Position numbers and translations under genes: made by a program. 64,000 bases of DNA from Aplysia californica (Eukaryota > Mollusca > Gastropoda > Aplysiida > Aplysiidae), in contig NW_004798329.1 in NCBI RefSeq assembly GCF_000002075.1, forward strand, positions 16,497 to 80,496. The letters run 5' to 3'. The notes beneath the pieces are model-generated. The model was not told the origin of the DNA. It saw only the letters and a list, made by a program, of their open reading frames with translations, and made no database searches. Positions within the stretch are counted from its first letter, which is position 1. Each line of letters opens with the position of its first letter. This document shows, one piece after another, positions 41,979 to 52,913 of this stretch.

Positions 41979-44318
41979 ATATGGTGCAGAGTTGCATTAG
42001 TTTCTTTAAAGAATTTTTCATGACATTGTTTTATGAGTTCTGGATGCCTTTGTGAACCTTGTTGTTGCTTGTGTATTTCATTGATTCTTTTGTTACCAGT
42101 GGCTTTGTTTTTAACCTTCCAATTTGCCATACTCACTGAGTGTGGAGAACAAAAGTTCTTTGCATACGCCATGAAAAAAACCCCTTAATAGCTTGTTACC
42201 AAAGATGTTGACTTTAACCAAGACACGAGGTAAGCTATATTCCCTTCAAAACACTAAAGTGTGCCGTTGTTTTTTTGTGTTTGTCATGTTTCTCACAGAC
42301 ATAAGATTCGAAATATGAGATTGTTGTGTAAGAATTGCTAATTGCTGTGAATGCGGAGAAATTTTGTTATGGATTAGCTTGGTTATTTGTTTTATGTTTT
42401 GACATCATCCAAGCACATATCAAAACCAAGTGTGCAGCAGGGCATGTGTGAATCATGCTGGCAGGGGGTGCTGGTTCCATTATTTTACAGATGCAAATAT
42501 GTAACAAATACACAAACACTACCTGAGGTATGCGTCTTATATAGCTTACGCTTGTTAGATTTTAAAATATGGTCTGATTTTAATTTGTTGGTAAAAAAAT
42601 TTCCTCAAATGCAACCCTGGATTGTTATCTGTTTTGGTAACAGTAAATTTGGGACCCCCTTTTTTTAACTTATTTGACCCACTACGCACATCCGACATTC
42701 TCCTCTCTCCATGGGGCCACATTTGGGTAGCTGTGACGTCAGGCATCCAAGACGATTACAAGAATGGGGGATCCAAATTAATTTTTACCCTTTTTTTTTT
42801 TTTGGCCTTTTTTGTTTTGACCAAGATTTACATTCCCAGTTTCAAAACCAAGTTGCAGAACGGAAAATGCCAGACACAGCACTTTGCACAAATTATACCA
42901 ATATTCCAATGTTTGGGGTGTTTTACATGCCACTATTTTACAAACAAAACACTTTTTTGTTTTTTCTTGTTATTTCCTTGAGTGAAGAGTTGTTGTTTGG
43001 ATAAAATGTGAGGGAAGGGTTCGTAACTCAGTTTGCAGAACAGGTACATACACTTTTTTATTGAGAAAACAATTGTACTTTGTTCCTTTTTCTCCTGTGC
43101 CGACGGAAGTCAGTGTTTTTGGGTGCTTGTTATCGGATGCTTATACAGTGTTTTGAGATCTGAAAAATGTATCCTCTCTTTATTACGATTGATCTTGAGT
43201 GTGCGTCCATTTCAGTCGGAAGAGCAATATGTTTGAAACTATCTCTGTAAATGGAACTTTTATAGCTGGTTTTCTTGTTCTGTCAATCACTTTTATATAA
43301 CTAGGGAAATGTGTATGTAAGCTTTGAAAGTTGCTGTTAACATCTTCAAATTGACTGTGTTCCTATGTATAAGATTTTGATGATGTAAATGTTGGAAGGA
43401 GTCCCATGTATACTGGTTGTCTGTAAACTTTGTGTTGTTTGTTGTACTTCTCTTGGCACAGAACCCTTCCTAAGCAAAAATTTGTGCCTTTTTTCAAACA
43501 TCATATATTAAGGTGTTTTGTTCTTTACACACAGTACTTCTACGAGTATCAGTGTTTGAATATATCACTTAATGTAGGAAAAGAAATCTTATAGAGGTGT
43601 GCAGAGAGTGTTCTACATTAATGGATGACTTTACCCAAGCATACAATAAGAGCTTGTTTCTTTTTGCTGTCTGGGGTGCACTGAAGCTTCTTACATCATT
43701 TCATTTTTCACTAATAAGAAAAGGATTTGCTGCTCATTATTTGCTATGCTTTTGTTTTTTAACATTTGTTAATTATGTTGTTTAGGCTAGCTCAACAATT
43801 GTTCTACCTTTTTTTACTTCTGAAGTGAATGCACATTTAGTTTTATGTAGTTATTATAGGAGAGTATAATTATCTTTTTCATAGCCCGATTTTTGTATTC
43901 TCCAAATGTGATAGTTCTCCCAACTTTAAAAAAAAATTAGTGGCTGATCCCTCTCGGCATAACATTTAGTTTTTAGAGGTGTTGGTTCAGATTCCTTGAA
44001 GTTTTCAGTAGTTCATAAGAGTTTAGGGTTGCAGTGGGTTCTAATTCAACTGGGGCAAACTTTATGCCTGAGAGTTATATATGTTAGCTCAAGCGTTGCT
44101 GCCAATCAGTTGGTGTGCTTTGGGTTTGTGATTTGCAGCTTGCTCAAATATTCATGTTTGAAGATATTTTTGATTATGATATAATAATATGCACTACTTT
44201 CTAGCATCACCAATGTAAAAAAAAAAGAAGCTCTTTAAGATGAAAAAGAAAGTTATATCTCTTTGTAATGTTATTATTTGTTAAATGAGGATGTGTGTTT
44301 GTTTTGAGTGATTCATTG

Positions 44319-44324
44319 AATAAA
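44319..44324 (+). promoter_or_regulatory. Candidate poly(A) signal AATAAA
   Basis: First canonical AATAAA after the integrin stop, followed within 30 nt by a GT/T-rich stretch (gttcgttttttatgat). Other candidates are at 44907, 46194 and 47969. Usage is unknown. Confidence 0.45.
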
Positions 44325-44534
44325 TGTTCGTTTTTTATGATCTTGCTTATTGCTTGAGGGACCCATTACTGTTGACGGACATTCTTAAAGAACATTTTTT
44401 TTTGTTTATTGACATGATAGCATTTGATGAAAGCTCTCTATGATTTACATTACTGGAAAAAGGTACAGTAGTGTTGACTGATAAGTTTATCTTGACCATT
44501 AATAATAAATTGGACCAACATTTGAACAATATTC

Positions 44535-44595
44535 ATTTTAGTTTAGTAAGAGTTTTACAGTGCTTGCAACTGCTTAAAGTCATTTGAGCGCGCTC
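44535..44595 (-). repeat. SINE tail fragment
   Basis: tttagtaagagttttacagt, gcttgcaactgcttaaagtc, atttgagcgcgctc is the inverted common tail of SINE families A and B. Confidence 0.7.
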
Positions 44596-46215
44596 ATTTT
44601 CGTTTTCAACAAAAGTGCTGCTAGTTGTAGACTAATGTTAACCTGCTCTCTGTTTCTCTGTACATTTACTGTACTTTCTTAATTATTTTCTTTTGTATGA
44701 ATCTGTCAAGACTTGCTCATTTGTAATGGCTTCCTCAAACTTTGCAAACACAGCTGATATAATCATAGTGTGCTGTTCGCTGAATGACAAAAATTGTAAT
44801 AGTACAAGTAAATGTTTGTATGAGTCCGTATTTTCCATGTTTAAATTTTTTTTTTTTAAAGTTGTGTTCCTGGTGCAGTACAGAGAATTATAAAGAGTTT
44901 AATGTAAATAAATGTGAATGTTGTAAGGAATATAAAACTTACTGAGGCATGTCTGAAGGGAACCCAACTTTTTAATTTCTTAGGTACTGGAGACAGACAG
45001 TGTTGCAGTTTACAGTTTATTCTTAAAGTTCTAGTGGAAGTACATTAAAAATTCGTTTCGTTTTAGATGTGAATGGTTTGTTTTTATGTAGATTTATCTT
45101 ACTATTTTGTTTTTTAGAACTGGAAAAGACACAGTTGAAAAGCTGATCAGAGTATTGAAAAGTTTGTATTACTGCTGTCACTTAATTGGTCTAGATTTCT
45201 ATTGGTGGGGACATGTCACATTTTCCACTATTTGTTCCATTCTTCTAATTCCTTTGAAAGTGCTTTGGGTTCCCTTCTTACATCTAGTTTGATTATGATC
45301 TATCCAGATTCTGTACATTTACGTCTAAATATATATTGAGTATTCGCTGCGTCGCTTCTGCTTTGCAGTGGGTGTGATCATGAGATCTCTTCTCCACAAT
45401 GTACATAGCTTAATGGCTTATTGTTGCTGGCTTTCTGTGTAGTGTGGTAGTTCTGTTGTGAGAAACTGGTAGAGAGAGTGGAAAAGAGAAAACTCTGTAT
45501 ATTGTCATTGTTGCTAGAAAAAGGGGTAACTCTGTTTGACCCTGTTTCTGCATGGTGATCGAAGAACATTGGAGCTACAGTGCTTTGGGGGGGGGGGTGT
45601 CAGTGACAGTGGCAATATGTGTGTTTTCATAGTCTTTTTGACTGTGTGGATTTGCATGCTTGCGTGTGGGCATATGTGCGTATGCTTGTGTATGTGTGAA
45701 GATTCTGTAGTTAGATCTATGTGATTTTAGTTTTCTGCACTTGTAGTAGTGTTATTGTGTCGTTTAGGGAAATTGCCATCTGTTTGTAGAATTGAGTTGT
45801 TCTTGTATGGGTTTTAAAATATAGTTATTTTTGCTCATTTTACAAATTAGAATATAATGGTCTTCTCAGTTCTGAGATTATTATTATTATTTTTTTTGTC
45901 TACCTCTTTTAGTTTACGAGAATATATCTAGAACATTAAGGAAATTGATGCTCGTGAATTTTTTGCCTAGAAATGCTACAGATTTTTTAGTACATAGTTT
46001 GTCATGATGCTGTCAGGAGAATACCTGAACTGTGGTGTCAGTTTACAAGTTTACTTATTGACAGCCTTTTCTTTAAAAAAAAGCGTCTTGCACGTTTGTC
46101 AGTTTAACTTTCTGGATAATATTTTAAAGATTCACAATCAAATTTTATGCAAAGTTGATTTTGATATTTTTATACTGACATGTGTGAGGGGGAAATAAAA
46201 ACTGACTGTCTGTGT

Positions 46216-48700
46216 ACTTTGCAGTAGACACTGCCTGAAGTATGTCAGCTTCTCTCCCCGAAATTATTTCTGCTATAACATAATTGACCTTTACAATGGT
46301 TTGTTCTGACCTCTTCCTCAGCTATATGTTCCTTTTTGTCGTAAAAAGGATACCTATATATATATATATATAATTATATCGAGCATGTATTTATTTCCCT
46401 CTAAGGTGTGCTGTGACGTGAATGTTGTTAATTTTGTGTACTTTAACATAAGCAGCACTAATATGTGTAAATCACCATTCCCTTGCATAATGAAACCCAA
46501 ATGTATTTTTGTGTGTGTGAAAAATGCTTTTGTAACATGCGTCTTCCCCTTTTTTTTTATTAGCCATCTTTGTGTTTTTGCTTGTTGCTAGATAGCTATA
46601 TCATTCCAAATCTTTTGTTATTAATTTTATTTTCAGTTTCACATTTCATACTTTGTTTATTTTCCGTCACCCTGTAGCTAGATGGTTGTGAATCAAAGTG
46701 ATAGTGATGATTTTTCATTTTTGTATGGCTGCTTCTAAATCTAAACCCTGCTGTACCCTTAGTTCTTTACATTGTAGTGAAATCTTTCCAAATTATATAT
46801 ATTTTATGACATTAAAATGAATGAATATTTATCGAAACATTATGTATGGAGATATATACTACTTTTATTCGTTTATCTCTTTCCCTCCACAAATACTTTC
46901 ACATTATTTGTGCCTTTTACTCGGAAGGAGAAATCTTGACCCCCACCCACCGGGTCCGGTGACTGGATTTATCTGCCCCGGCACCGTCCCTGAGTTGGAG
47001 CATTTGTGTCATTAGTAATATCTGTCCATGTAGTTTTTTCATCTTCTTTTTGCTTTGTTATCTTACCAGTATCTAACAACAATCTTTAGATTGGTACAGG
47101 GAAAGACCAATGGATACATAGACATTATTAATTAGACAGTAAGCCCTTCATTAACAATATATATAAACTTTGTTGTGCAGGATGCTACTATTGCTCTTTT
47201 GAAAACAAATCCCTGCAGCTTTTAATGGTTTAAAGTTGGGGGCTTTCCTTTTGGCCAGATTTTCTCAGGGCTGCATTTTTTTGTTTTGTATTTAGAAATT
47301 TCTCTTTCTTCTTCCTGTTTGCTTTGAAGACTGTTCAAGGACCAATTTGGCTTTTGGAATTTTGTGTCTGATTTTTTTTCTAGCACATTCAAAGTGAGCA
47401 CTTTGTTTTGATTGAAATGCCCCTGATTTACTTTAAGGTATAAAGCCAGCAAATTGTTGACTAAGAGCCAGACTTGCTTATCATGCTTTGGGAGAAAAAG
47501 TCACAAATTACTTAATGTTTTTGTCTTCTTAATTTGGAAATCACTGTCATTGCTGGTTGTACTTGTAAAAATGGAAACTTGAGGGTTTGTCATACACTTT
47601 TGAATTTTTTTAATTGGGGGGCAGTGAGGGGGGGAGGAAATGAGGGAAAAATGACAGTGATGATAACACTTAAGACATGATGCATACTTGGCTCTTAGCC
47701 TTCAGTGCAGTCACAACTCTTGTATTGGAAAATATCTGATATACCTCTAAGCATTAGAAACATCTGTCTTAACTCATCTGATGACATCCCAGACACCCAT
47801 ACATCTTTTGGATCTTTGTCTTTCATATCTGTCCTCACCATCATTCTACAAATGTGCATTTATATATAAATATTGGGTGCTTTCAATGCTACTGCGGCAG
47901 TTTCATTTTATGTACCACTGCATTATTTTTTTACATTCTGTAAACTTCATTATTTGCCTTATGCTACAAATAAAACCAAAGCACCTTATATAGTGGTTGT
48001 TTTGTTTGTTTTATGTGACTGCAGATTGTTATGTTTTTGCCCCTCCCCCCCAAAAAAAGAAACCCAACAAAAAACATTAAAAAAAACAAAAACAAACCCC
48101 AACCCCTTAACTTCTCAATCATGTACTTTAGTAAAAACAATTATAATGCATGCACAATCTTTGCTATACTACATATTTTGGTCATTTTGGTCAACGAAGG
48201 ATGCAGCATAGGATAGCCAAGATAGGAATCGAACCCACCGCCTTTCAGTGGAAAGGCCAGTGTGTTATTGTTATGCTGACTCCCTTAAGTATTACCTTAG
48301 AATACTTTTCTCGAGTAGCAGTCTAGGACTTTAAAATAATTATATTTTTTATAACCTCCTTGGTAGCAATGAAGGACTTTTGTCATTGAAGACAAGAATT
48401 AGTACCTCTTTAAAAGAAATATTGAGTGTGGCAAGTAATGAAAGACTAGAGAAAGTGTATTATGCTGTGTTTGGTCTTTGTTTTCTAAGGCCTGAGAACC
48501 TGCCTAGGCTACCGTATGGGGGTGAACTTCACGTTTAGACGAAATGTGACACCCCAAGTGCAAATGGTGAAATTGAGGCAACTGAAAGTACTATACCGGT
48601 AATAATTATATATATTGCTCTCCCATGACCTTGACAAACAGCTTAATTGCCCCTAATTTTAGACACTCAACGTTCTTTCACTGGTTTTGCTAGTTAATAA
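46216..48700. other. Intergenic or extended 3' UTR, no gene seen
   Basis: AT-rich sequence with a short (TA)n at about 46357-46373. An additional AATAAA lies at 47969 and a tRNA-like SINE head at 48215-48290. I found no open frame with splice sites or recognisable domains. Confidence 0.5.
48215..48290 (-). repeat. tRNA-like SINE head fragment
   Basis: Reverse complement contains aaaggcggtgggttcgattc, a clear B box, with no body or tail that I can place. Confidence 0.5.
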
Positions 48701-51450
48701 CTTCTGATACCTATAGCTTATAGGAACACTTCATGTGCGTAGTCTAAACAGCCGTATGCACTGCTCACCGTCGAACGCTCCGTATCCCGGACTCTAGCAT
48801 GGAGATCATCAGGAGAGAATGCGTCGCTGTTTCGGGCTCTTCCTCTCTACAGCTTTTCTGACGCACCGAGCCCCCTCACCGATGTGAGGTCTCCATGTTA
48901 GTTCGACTGTTTTCCTCTGCTGCCAACTTTAGGATTCATTCCAGCTTGAGTCCTCTCGCTTCAACCAGATCCAATGACTGGCTTTCTCTGCTGTCTCCTG
49001 AAGGGAGTTTGTGAGTTCGTTGCTTTTCTTTGCAGTAAGTCCTGCCACTCTCATCCACTTACGGGCGCTTGTTGCTACAAAACCTCTGCATCCTACCTCT
49101 ACCGGAAAATGGGTTGCCTTCCATCCTGCCTCCTCACATTGTTCGACGAGTGCCTCGTAACGGTTTTCTTTCCGCTCATGAGCGGCATAGATATTGTCCT
49201 CGTGGGGCACCGTGAGCTCTACCAAGTGTACCTCTTTGTCTTTTTCCTCCCATAACACAATGTCTGGCTTTTTCGTAGTTGGAATGGGGAAGAATCTCTC
49301 AAAGCCTTTTAAGTCAGCAGCTACTTCCCATGTGCCTCCGCTCTGGTCTTTCATGGCTTCGTTCACTTTCTTTCTTTTGGCAACCTTGCTTCCTTGCGGA
49401 ACGAACGCAATCTTGGTGGGTCCATGCTTCTGTATCTTGGGGGCATATTTTCCTTCTTCCACCTGTTGTGTCGCCATTTTCGTGAGCACTTTCAACACCT
49501 CGTTGTGTCTCCAGGTGTATCTGTTAAGAGCTAGGTTGCAGTTTGACAAAATATGCTTCATGGTTCCTAGCTTACCGCATCTACACTTGTTGTCCTCCTG
49601 TACCTTCCATCTGACAAGGTTCACCGGTGAAGGCAGAACATCATACGTAGACCGGAGAAGAAAGCTCAGCCTTGATGTATTCCACTTCCAGATGTCACTC
49701 CACCCGACTTTTCTTTCCACTACATGCTCTTCCCATCTGGTCATTTGTCCTTGCTGGCTACACTGGATGAGATGAATTTCTCGCCTCTCTGCCTCCATCT
49801 TTTGCATATGTCTTGTTGCAGCTTTTCTTCTGTCTCGCTGAGACATTTTCCTGAAAGGTCTAAAGTCGCCATTACCTAGCCCTAATCTGTCAGGTTGCGC
49901 TGGACCGACAATGTCCCCATGCTCCAATGCAGAGATGATCTCGTTAGCTGCAACTTCTGCCTTCCACTTTCTGGCTGTTTTGACATCTGGAGGTTTTCCA
50001 CTGATCTCCTTATCCCTTGATTCTCTCAACATCAAAACGGTTCTAATCTTGCCTGCTTTGTAGATCTCCACAATTGACGTGAGAGGTAGTTGAAGCGCAC
50101 CTCTATGTCTGTATAGGGATGACGTGTTAATGGTACGGGGTAGCCCCAGCCACTTCCTGATGTAGCTGTTACACTTTCTTTCGATCATCTCAACTCTTGA
50201 CAAAGCAACTTCATACATTGTCAGTGGCCACGCCAATCGAGGGTAGAGGGCAAACTGTAGACACCATATCTTGTGCTTTCCTGGAAGCTTTGTCTGGTCA
50301 ATTGCTTTCAGCCCATTTTCAGCCTGCTTCATGATTTCCACGCCTTGACTCCTATCAGACAGAGTTCCTGAGTACCACCGACCCAAACTCTTCACGGGTT
50401 GTTCTTTTACTGTGGGCATTTGCTCCCCTGCAATTGTGAACTTCAGTTGCTTCTGTTTTCCTTTGTTAATAGTCAGGCTTCTAGACTTTTTAGCTTTAAA
50501 CTTCATCCTGGCCCAGGTGATAAGCTTATCGAGCCGATTCAACACACTTTGCATTGTGTCTCCATCTCTTGTCAGTAGGGTCACATCATCCATAAAGGCT
50601 TTCTTTGGTGATCTCACCTTTGCTTCTTCTTCACAGCATTTTGCAGATCTCAGTAGCATCTCCATTACCAGGATGAACCAGATGACCGATATAGAGCAGC
50701 CAGCTGCAATCCCAATCTCTAGTCGGTGCCATTCCGTTGTGAAATTTGCGGTTGAGAATCGCATCTGGAAGTTACTATAGTATTCTCTCATAATGTTTTG
50801 CACCTCTTGTGGGACGTAGAAAAAATCCATTGCCTTCATCAGCAATTTATGGGGAACAGACCCGTAGGCATTCGCCAGATCCAACCACACTACGTTTAAA
50901 CTTTCCTTGTTTTTCTTGGCCTCTTGGATTGTGTCCCAAATGGTGAAAGCATGCTCGATGCAGCCTGGGATCCCTGGTACCCCGGCTTTCTGTACCGTTT
51001 CATCCACATAGCCGTTACTTTGCAAATATGCTACAGTCCTCTTTGCAAGTATTCCCATAAAGATCCTGCACGTCACGTTGATGATTGAAATAGGTCTGAA
51101 CTGTCCTATCTCCTTTGCATTCTGTTCTTTGGGTAGATACACGCCCTCCGCTCTGCACCAATCTTTGACGATTTCTTTGTCTTTCCAAAGGCCTCTTAGC
51201 ATCTCAAAGAGGGTGTGTCTCAGCGTGTCGCAATACTTGAACACCTTATAAGACACGCCATCTCCTCCAGGTGCACTTTTTGCTCTTGCTTTTTTTACGA
51301 ACTCATCTACTTCTTTCTCTCTAATTGGTCCCAGGTAATATTTGACGACGGGGGCAGCTGGACGCTTCAGGCCTCTCATATAAGGAAGCGGTTCTTCATA
51401 ACAGTAGTGTTCTACTTTAGTAAAAAAAAGATTCGGGTGCCTAGGGCGTT
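48700..51450 (-). mobile_element. R2-like non-LTR retrotransposon (LINE), 5'-truncated
   Basis: Includes the 816-aa ORF and a 3' UTR of roughly 200 nt towards lower coordinates. The 5' border is near 51450, where the frame closes; I could not see target duplications. A R2 clade label rests on domain order (RT, CCHC-type zinc motif, PD-(D/E)XK endonuclease) and not on a tree. Confidence 0.8.
48929..51379 (-). CDS. R2-like LINE ORF: reverse transcriptase plus restriction-like endonuclease
   Basis: 816-codon uninterrupted frame on the minus strand. The frame stays open about 27 codons upstream of the first Met (peptides ERPRHPNLFF and TKVEHYCYEEPLPYM), so the Met is arbitrary and the element is cut at its 5' side. 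RT blocks: PISIINVTCRIF (residues 96-107), motif A WLDLANAYGSVPH with D167, motif C AFMDDVTLL with D264 and D265. A zinc motif C599-x-C601...H609...C614 is followed by KPDIVLWEE (PD at 705-706) and VELT (E721), the layout of R2/NeSL/HERO-type LINEs with a C-terminal restriction-like endonuclease. N-terminal zinc fingers are missing. The intact frame suggests a recent insertion; it lies antisense to both flanking genes. Confidence 0.9.
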   Translation of the reverse strand: MRGLKRPAAPVVKYYLGPIREKEVDEFVKKARAKSAPGGDGVSYKVFKYCDTLRHTLFEMLRGLWKDKEIVKDWCRAEGVYLPKEQNAKEIGQFRPISIINVTCRIFMGILAKRTVAYLQSNGYVDETVQKAGVPGIPGCIEHAFTIWDTIQEAKKNKESLNVVWLDLANAYGSVPHKLLMKAMDFFYVPQEVQNIMREYYSNFQMRFSTANFTTEWHRLEIGIAAGCSISVIWFILVMEMLLRSAKCCEEEAKVRSPKKAFMDDVTLLTRDGDTMQSVLNRLDKLITWARMKFKAKKSRSLTINKGKQKQLKFTIAGEQMPTVKEQPVKSLGRWYSGTLSDRSQGVEIMKQAENGLKAIDQTKLPGKHKIWCLQFALYPRLAWPLTMYEVALSRVEMIERKCNSYIRKWLGLPRTINTSSLYRHRGALQLPLTSIVEIYKAGKIRTVLMLRESRDKEISGKPPDVKTARKWKAEVAANEIISALEHGDIVGPAQPDRLGLGNGDFRPFRKMSQRDRRKAATRHMQKMEAERREIHLIQCSQQGQMTRWEEHVVERKVGWSDIWKWNTSRLSFLLRSTYDVLPSPVNLVRWKVQEDNKCRCGKLGTMKHILSNCNLALNRYTWRHNEVLKVLTKMATQQVEEGKYAPKIQKHGPTKIAFVPQGSKVAKRKKVNEAMKDQSGGTWEVAADLKGFERFFPIPTTKKPDIVLWEEKDKEVHLVELTVPHEDNIYAAHERKENRYEALVEQCEEAGWKATHFPVEVGCRGFVATSARKWMRVAGLTAKKSNELTNSLQETAEKASHWIWLKREDSSWNES

Positions 51451-51799
51451 CATAATGTGTTTAAGCCTAGGTTTTCTAAGACGGCCAGGGACACAGTGGA
51501 GTCCGTTTTTATTAAACCGAAATTTGAAATCTGCGAGACAGTCAGATTTTTCTTCAGCTTAGCCAAGTTTTCAGTTTAGAAAGGTTGCTCAAATCGAAGG
51601 AAAAAAAAGTGATTTTGTAATTTGATGTTGGTTTGGTTTACCGCTCTTCTAACTTCTAATTCAGTAAAACCTAGGTAGTATAACGTAGTCCTTTCGGAAC
51701 CAATATTTTGAAGGTCTTAGCCGAATGTATCCTATTAGCCAAAAAGAGTTTATAATATAATATACTAAATGGGACTTTGTGCTTCAGAACGGTAAAGAC

Positions 51800-51808
51800 A
51801 GAGAGAGA

Positions 51809-51866
<58 letters not shown>
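51800..51866 (+). repeat. (GA)n microsatellite
   Basis: About 67 nt of GA with one GTGA interruption. Confidence 0.95.
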
Positions 51867-51873
<7 letters not shown>

Positions 51874-52079
51874 CGGTTCTCTCAGAAAAACTGCAAATTA
51901 TGTATGCGTGCATCCGCATTCCACTGTTGAATTTTAGAAAATGCTTTCAGACACATTAAAATTTCAATTCTGATTAATTGGGAATTTTTCAATTAGGTCT
52001 AGATCTAGATCTAGCCTTGAGTTGGGAAGCGTCAACAGTTTTCGCCGATCCAATCCAGGTTTACAGTTTACTATTTTCA

Positions 52080-52360
52080 TCCCGTGCGCGCATGCGCCAA
52101 GTCGTTGATCACGACGCTCTAGCCTACCTCTATTTCCGTGTTTTTATTTTGGGTTTATTGATGCGGTGATCGTGGTATTGTCATTGTAAGAAATTTTTGG
52201 GGTTAATTTTAGGTTTAGTTTTAGTTACCAAAAACCTGTAAGATTTTGCTCTCAGGAAATAGGGTAGAAATCAACAACCTGAACAAATTTATTTTTATGC
52301 AGATAAGTCTAGGATGATGATTGCCTTCAACTTCAGCTGATCAAAATGGCGACGCGTCCT
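52080..52360 (+). promoter_or_regulatory. Candidate promoter of the second gene (NRF1- and YY1-like sites)
   Basis: A palindromic TGCGCGCATGCGCC (52085-52098) matches the NRF1 consensus, and AAAATGGCGACG (52343-52354) resembles YY1/initiator-proximal sites. Both are common in TATA-less housekeeping promoters. They sit 480-760 nt upstream of the start codon, beyond a likely 5' UTR intron whose acceptor is at about 52826. Confidence 0.45.
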
Positions 52361-52840
52361 TAGTTTCTGTGAACTCCATCTGTGACTGTCAGTGCTCAAA
52401 GAAAGTCTCAAAGCTCTGTTGATTATTAAATAGCTTTGAATGATGCCTCGATAGATGCATGTATAACCCAGTTACTTATTTAACTCAGTTTGAACGACTC
52501 GTTCGATACATGGTTGAAGGGCTTCTTCTATTTGATATTTTCCTTCTTATCCAGACCAATCTGTTTACTCAGTAATTTACTGTTTCATTTTTAAAGATCA
52601 AGATCTAGATCTAGATCTAGGCCCGGCTAAAAAAGGCGTAGTAGTATCATAGTATTATAGTAGGCTATATCAATGGTTGGTCCAGAGGACTGCTTTTACT
52701 TTCAAAACAAGAAATCAAATTACTTATTATTCTTAGGTTTTAATTGAATGATTGATAGGCCTTTATAAATATAAATATATAAAACTAATCTATATTTTCT
52801 TGTCTGTCTTAAAATCTTCACCTCAGTCATACTCCCAGAA

Positions 52841-52913
52841 ATGGCAACAAAAGACAAAATCAAAAAGAAGAAAGGGAATCCACCTGTTGCTAAAGCTTCA
52901 GATAAAAGTGAAG
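52841..52913 (+). CDS. Coiled-coil gene exon 1 (start codon)
   Basis: ATG at 52841 after an apparent 5' UTR acceptor (cttcacctcag near 52826). It encodes MATKDKIKKKKGNPPVAKAS then DKSE; donor gtaagc. The very basic first 15 residues could be a nuclear or nucleolar signal. Confidence 0.82.

Larger units (their letters stand above)
41979..46215 (+). other. Probable integrin 3' UTR, long and T-rich
   Basis: After the stop there is about 6 kb of AT-rich DNA, poor in recognisable repeats apart from a minus-strand SINE tail near 44535-44595. AATAAA signals occur at 44319-44324, 44907-44912, 46194-46199 and 47969-47974. The end chosen here (third signal) is arbitrary; the real poly(A) site cannot be decided from sequence. 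Confidence 0.45.
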
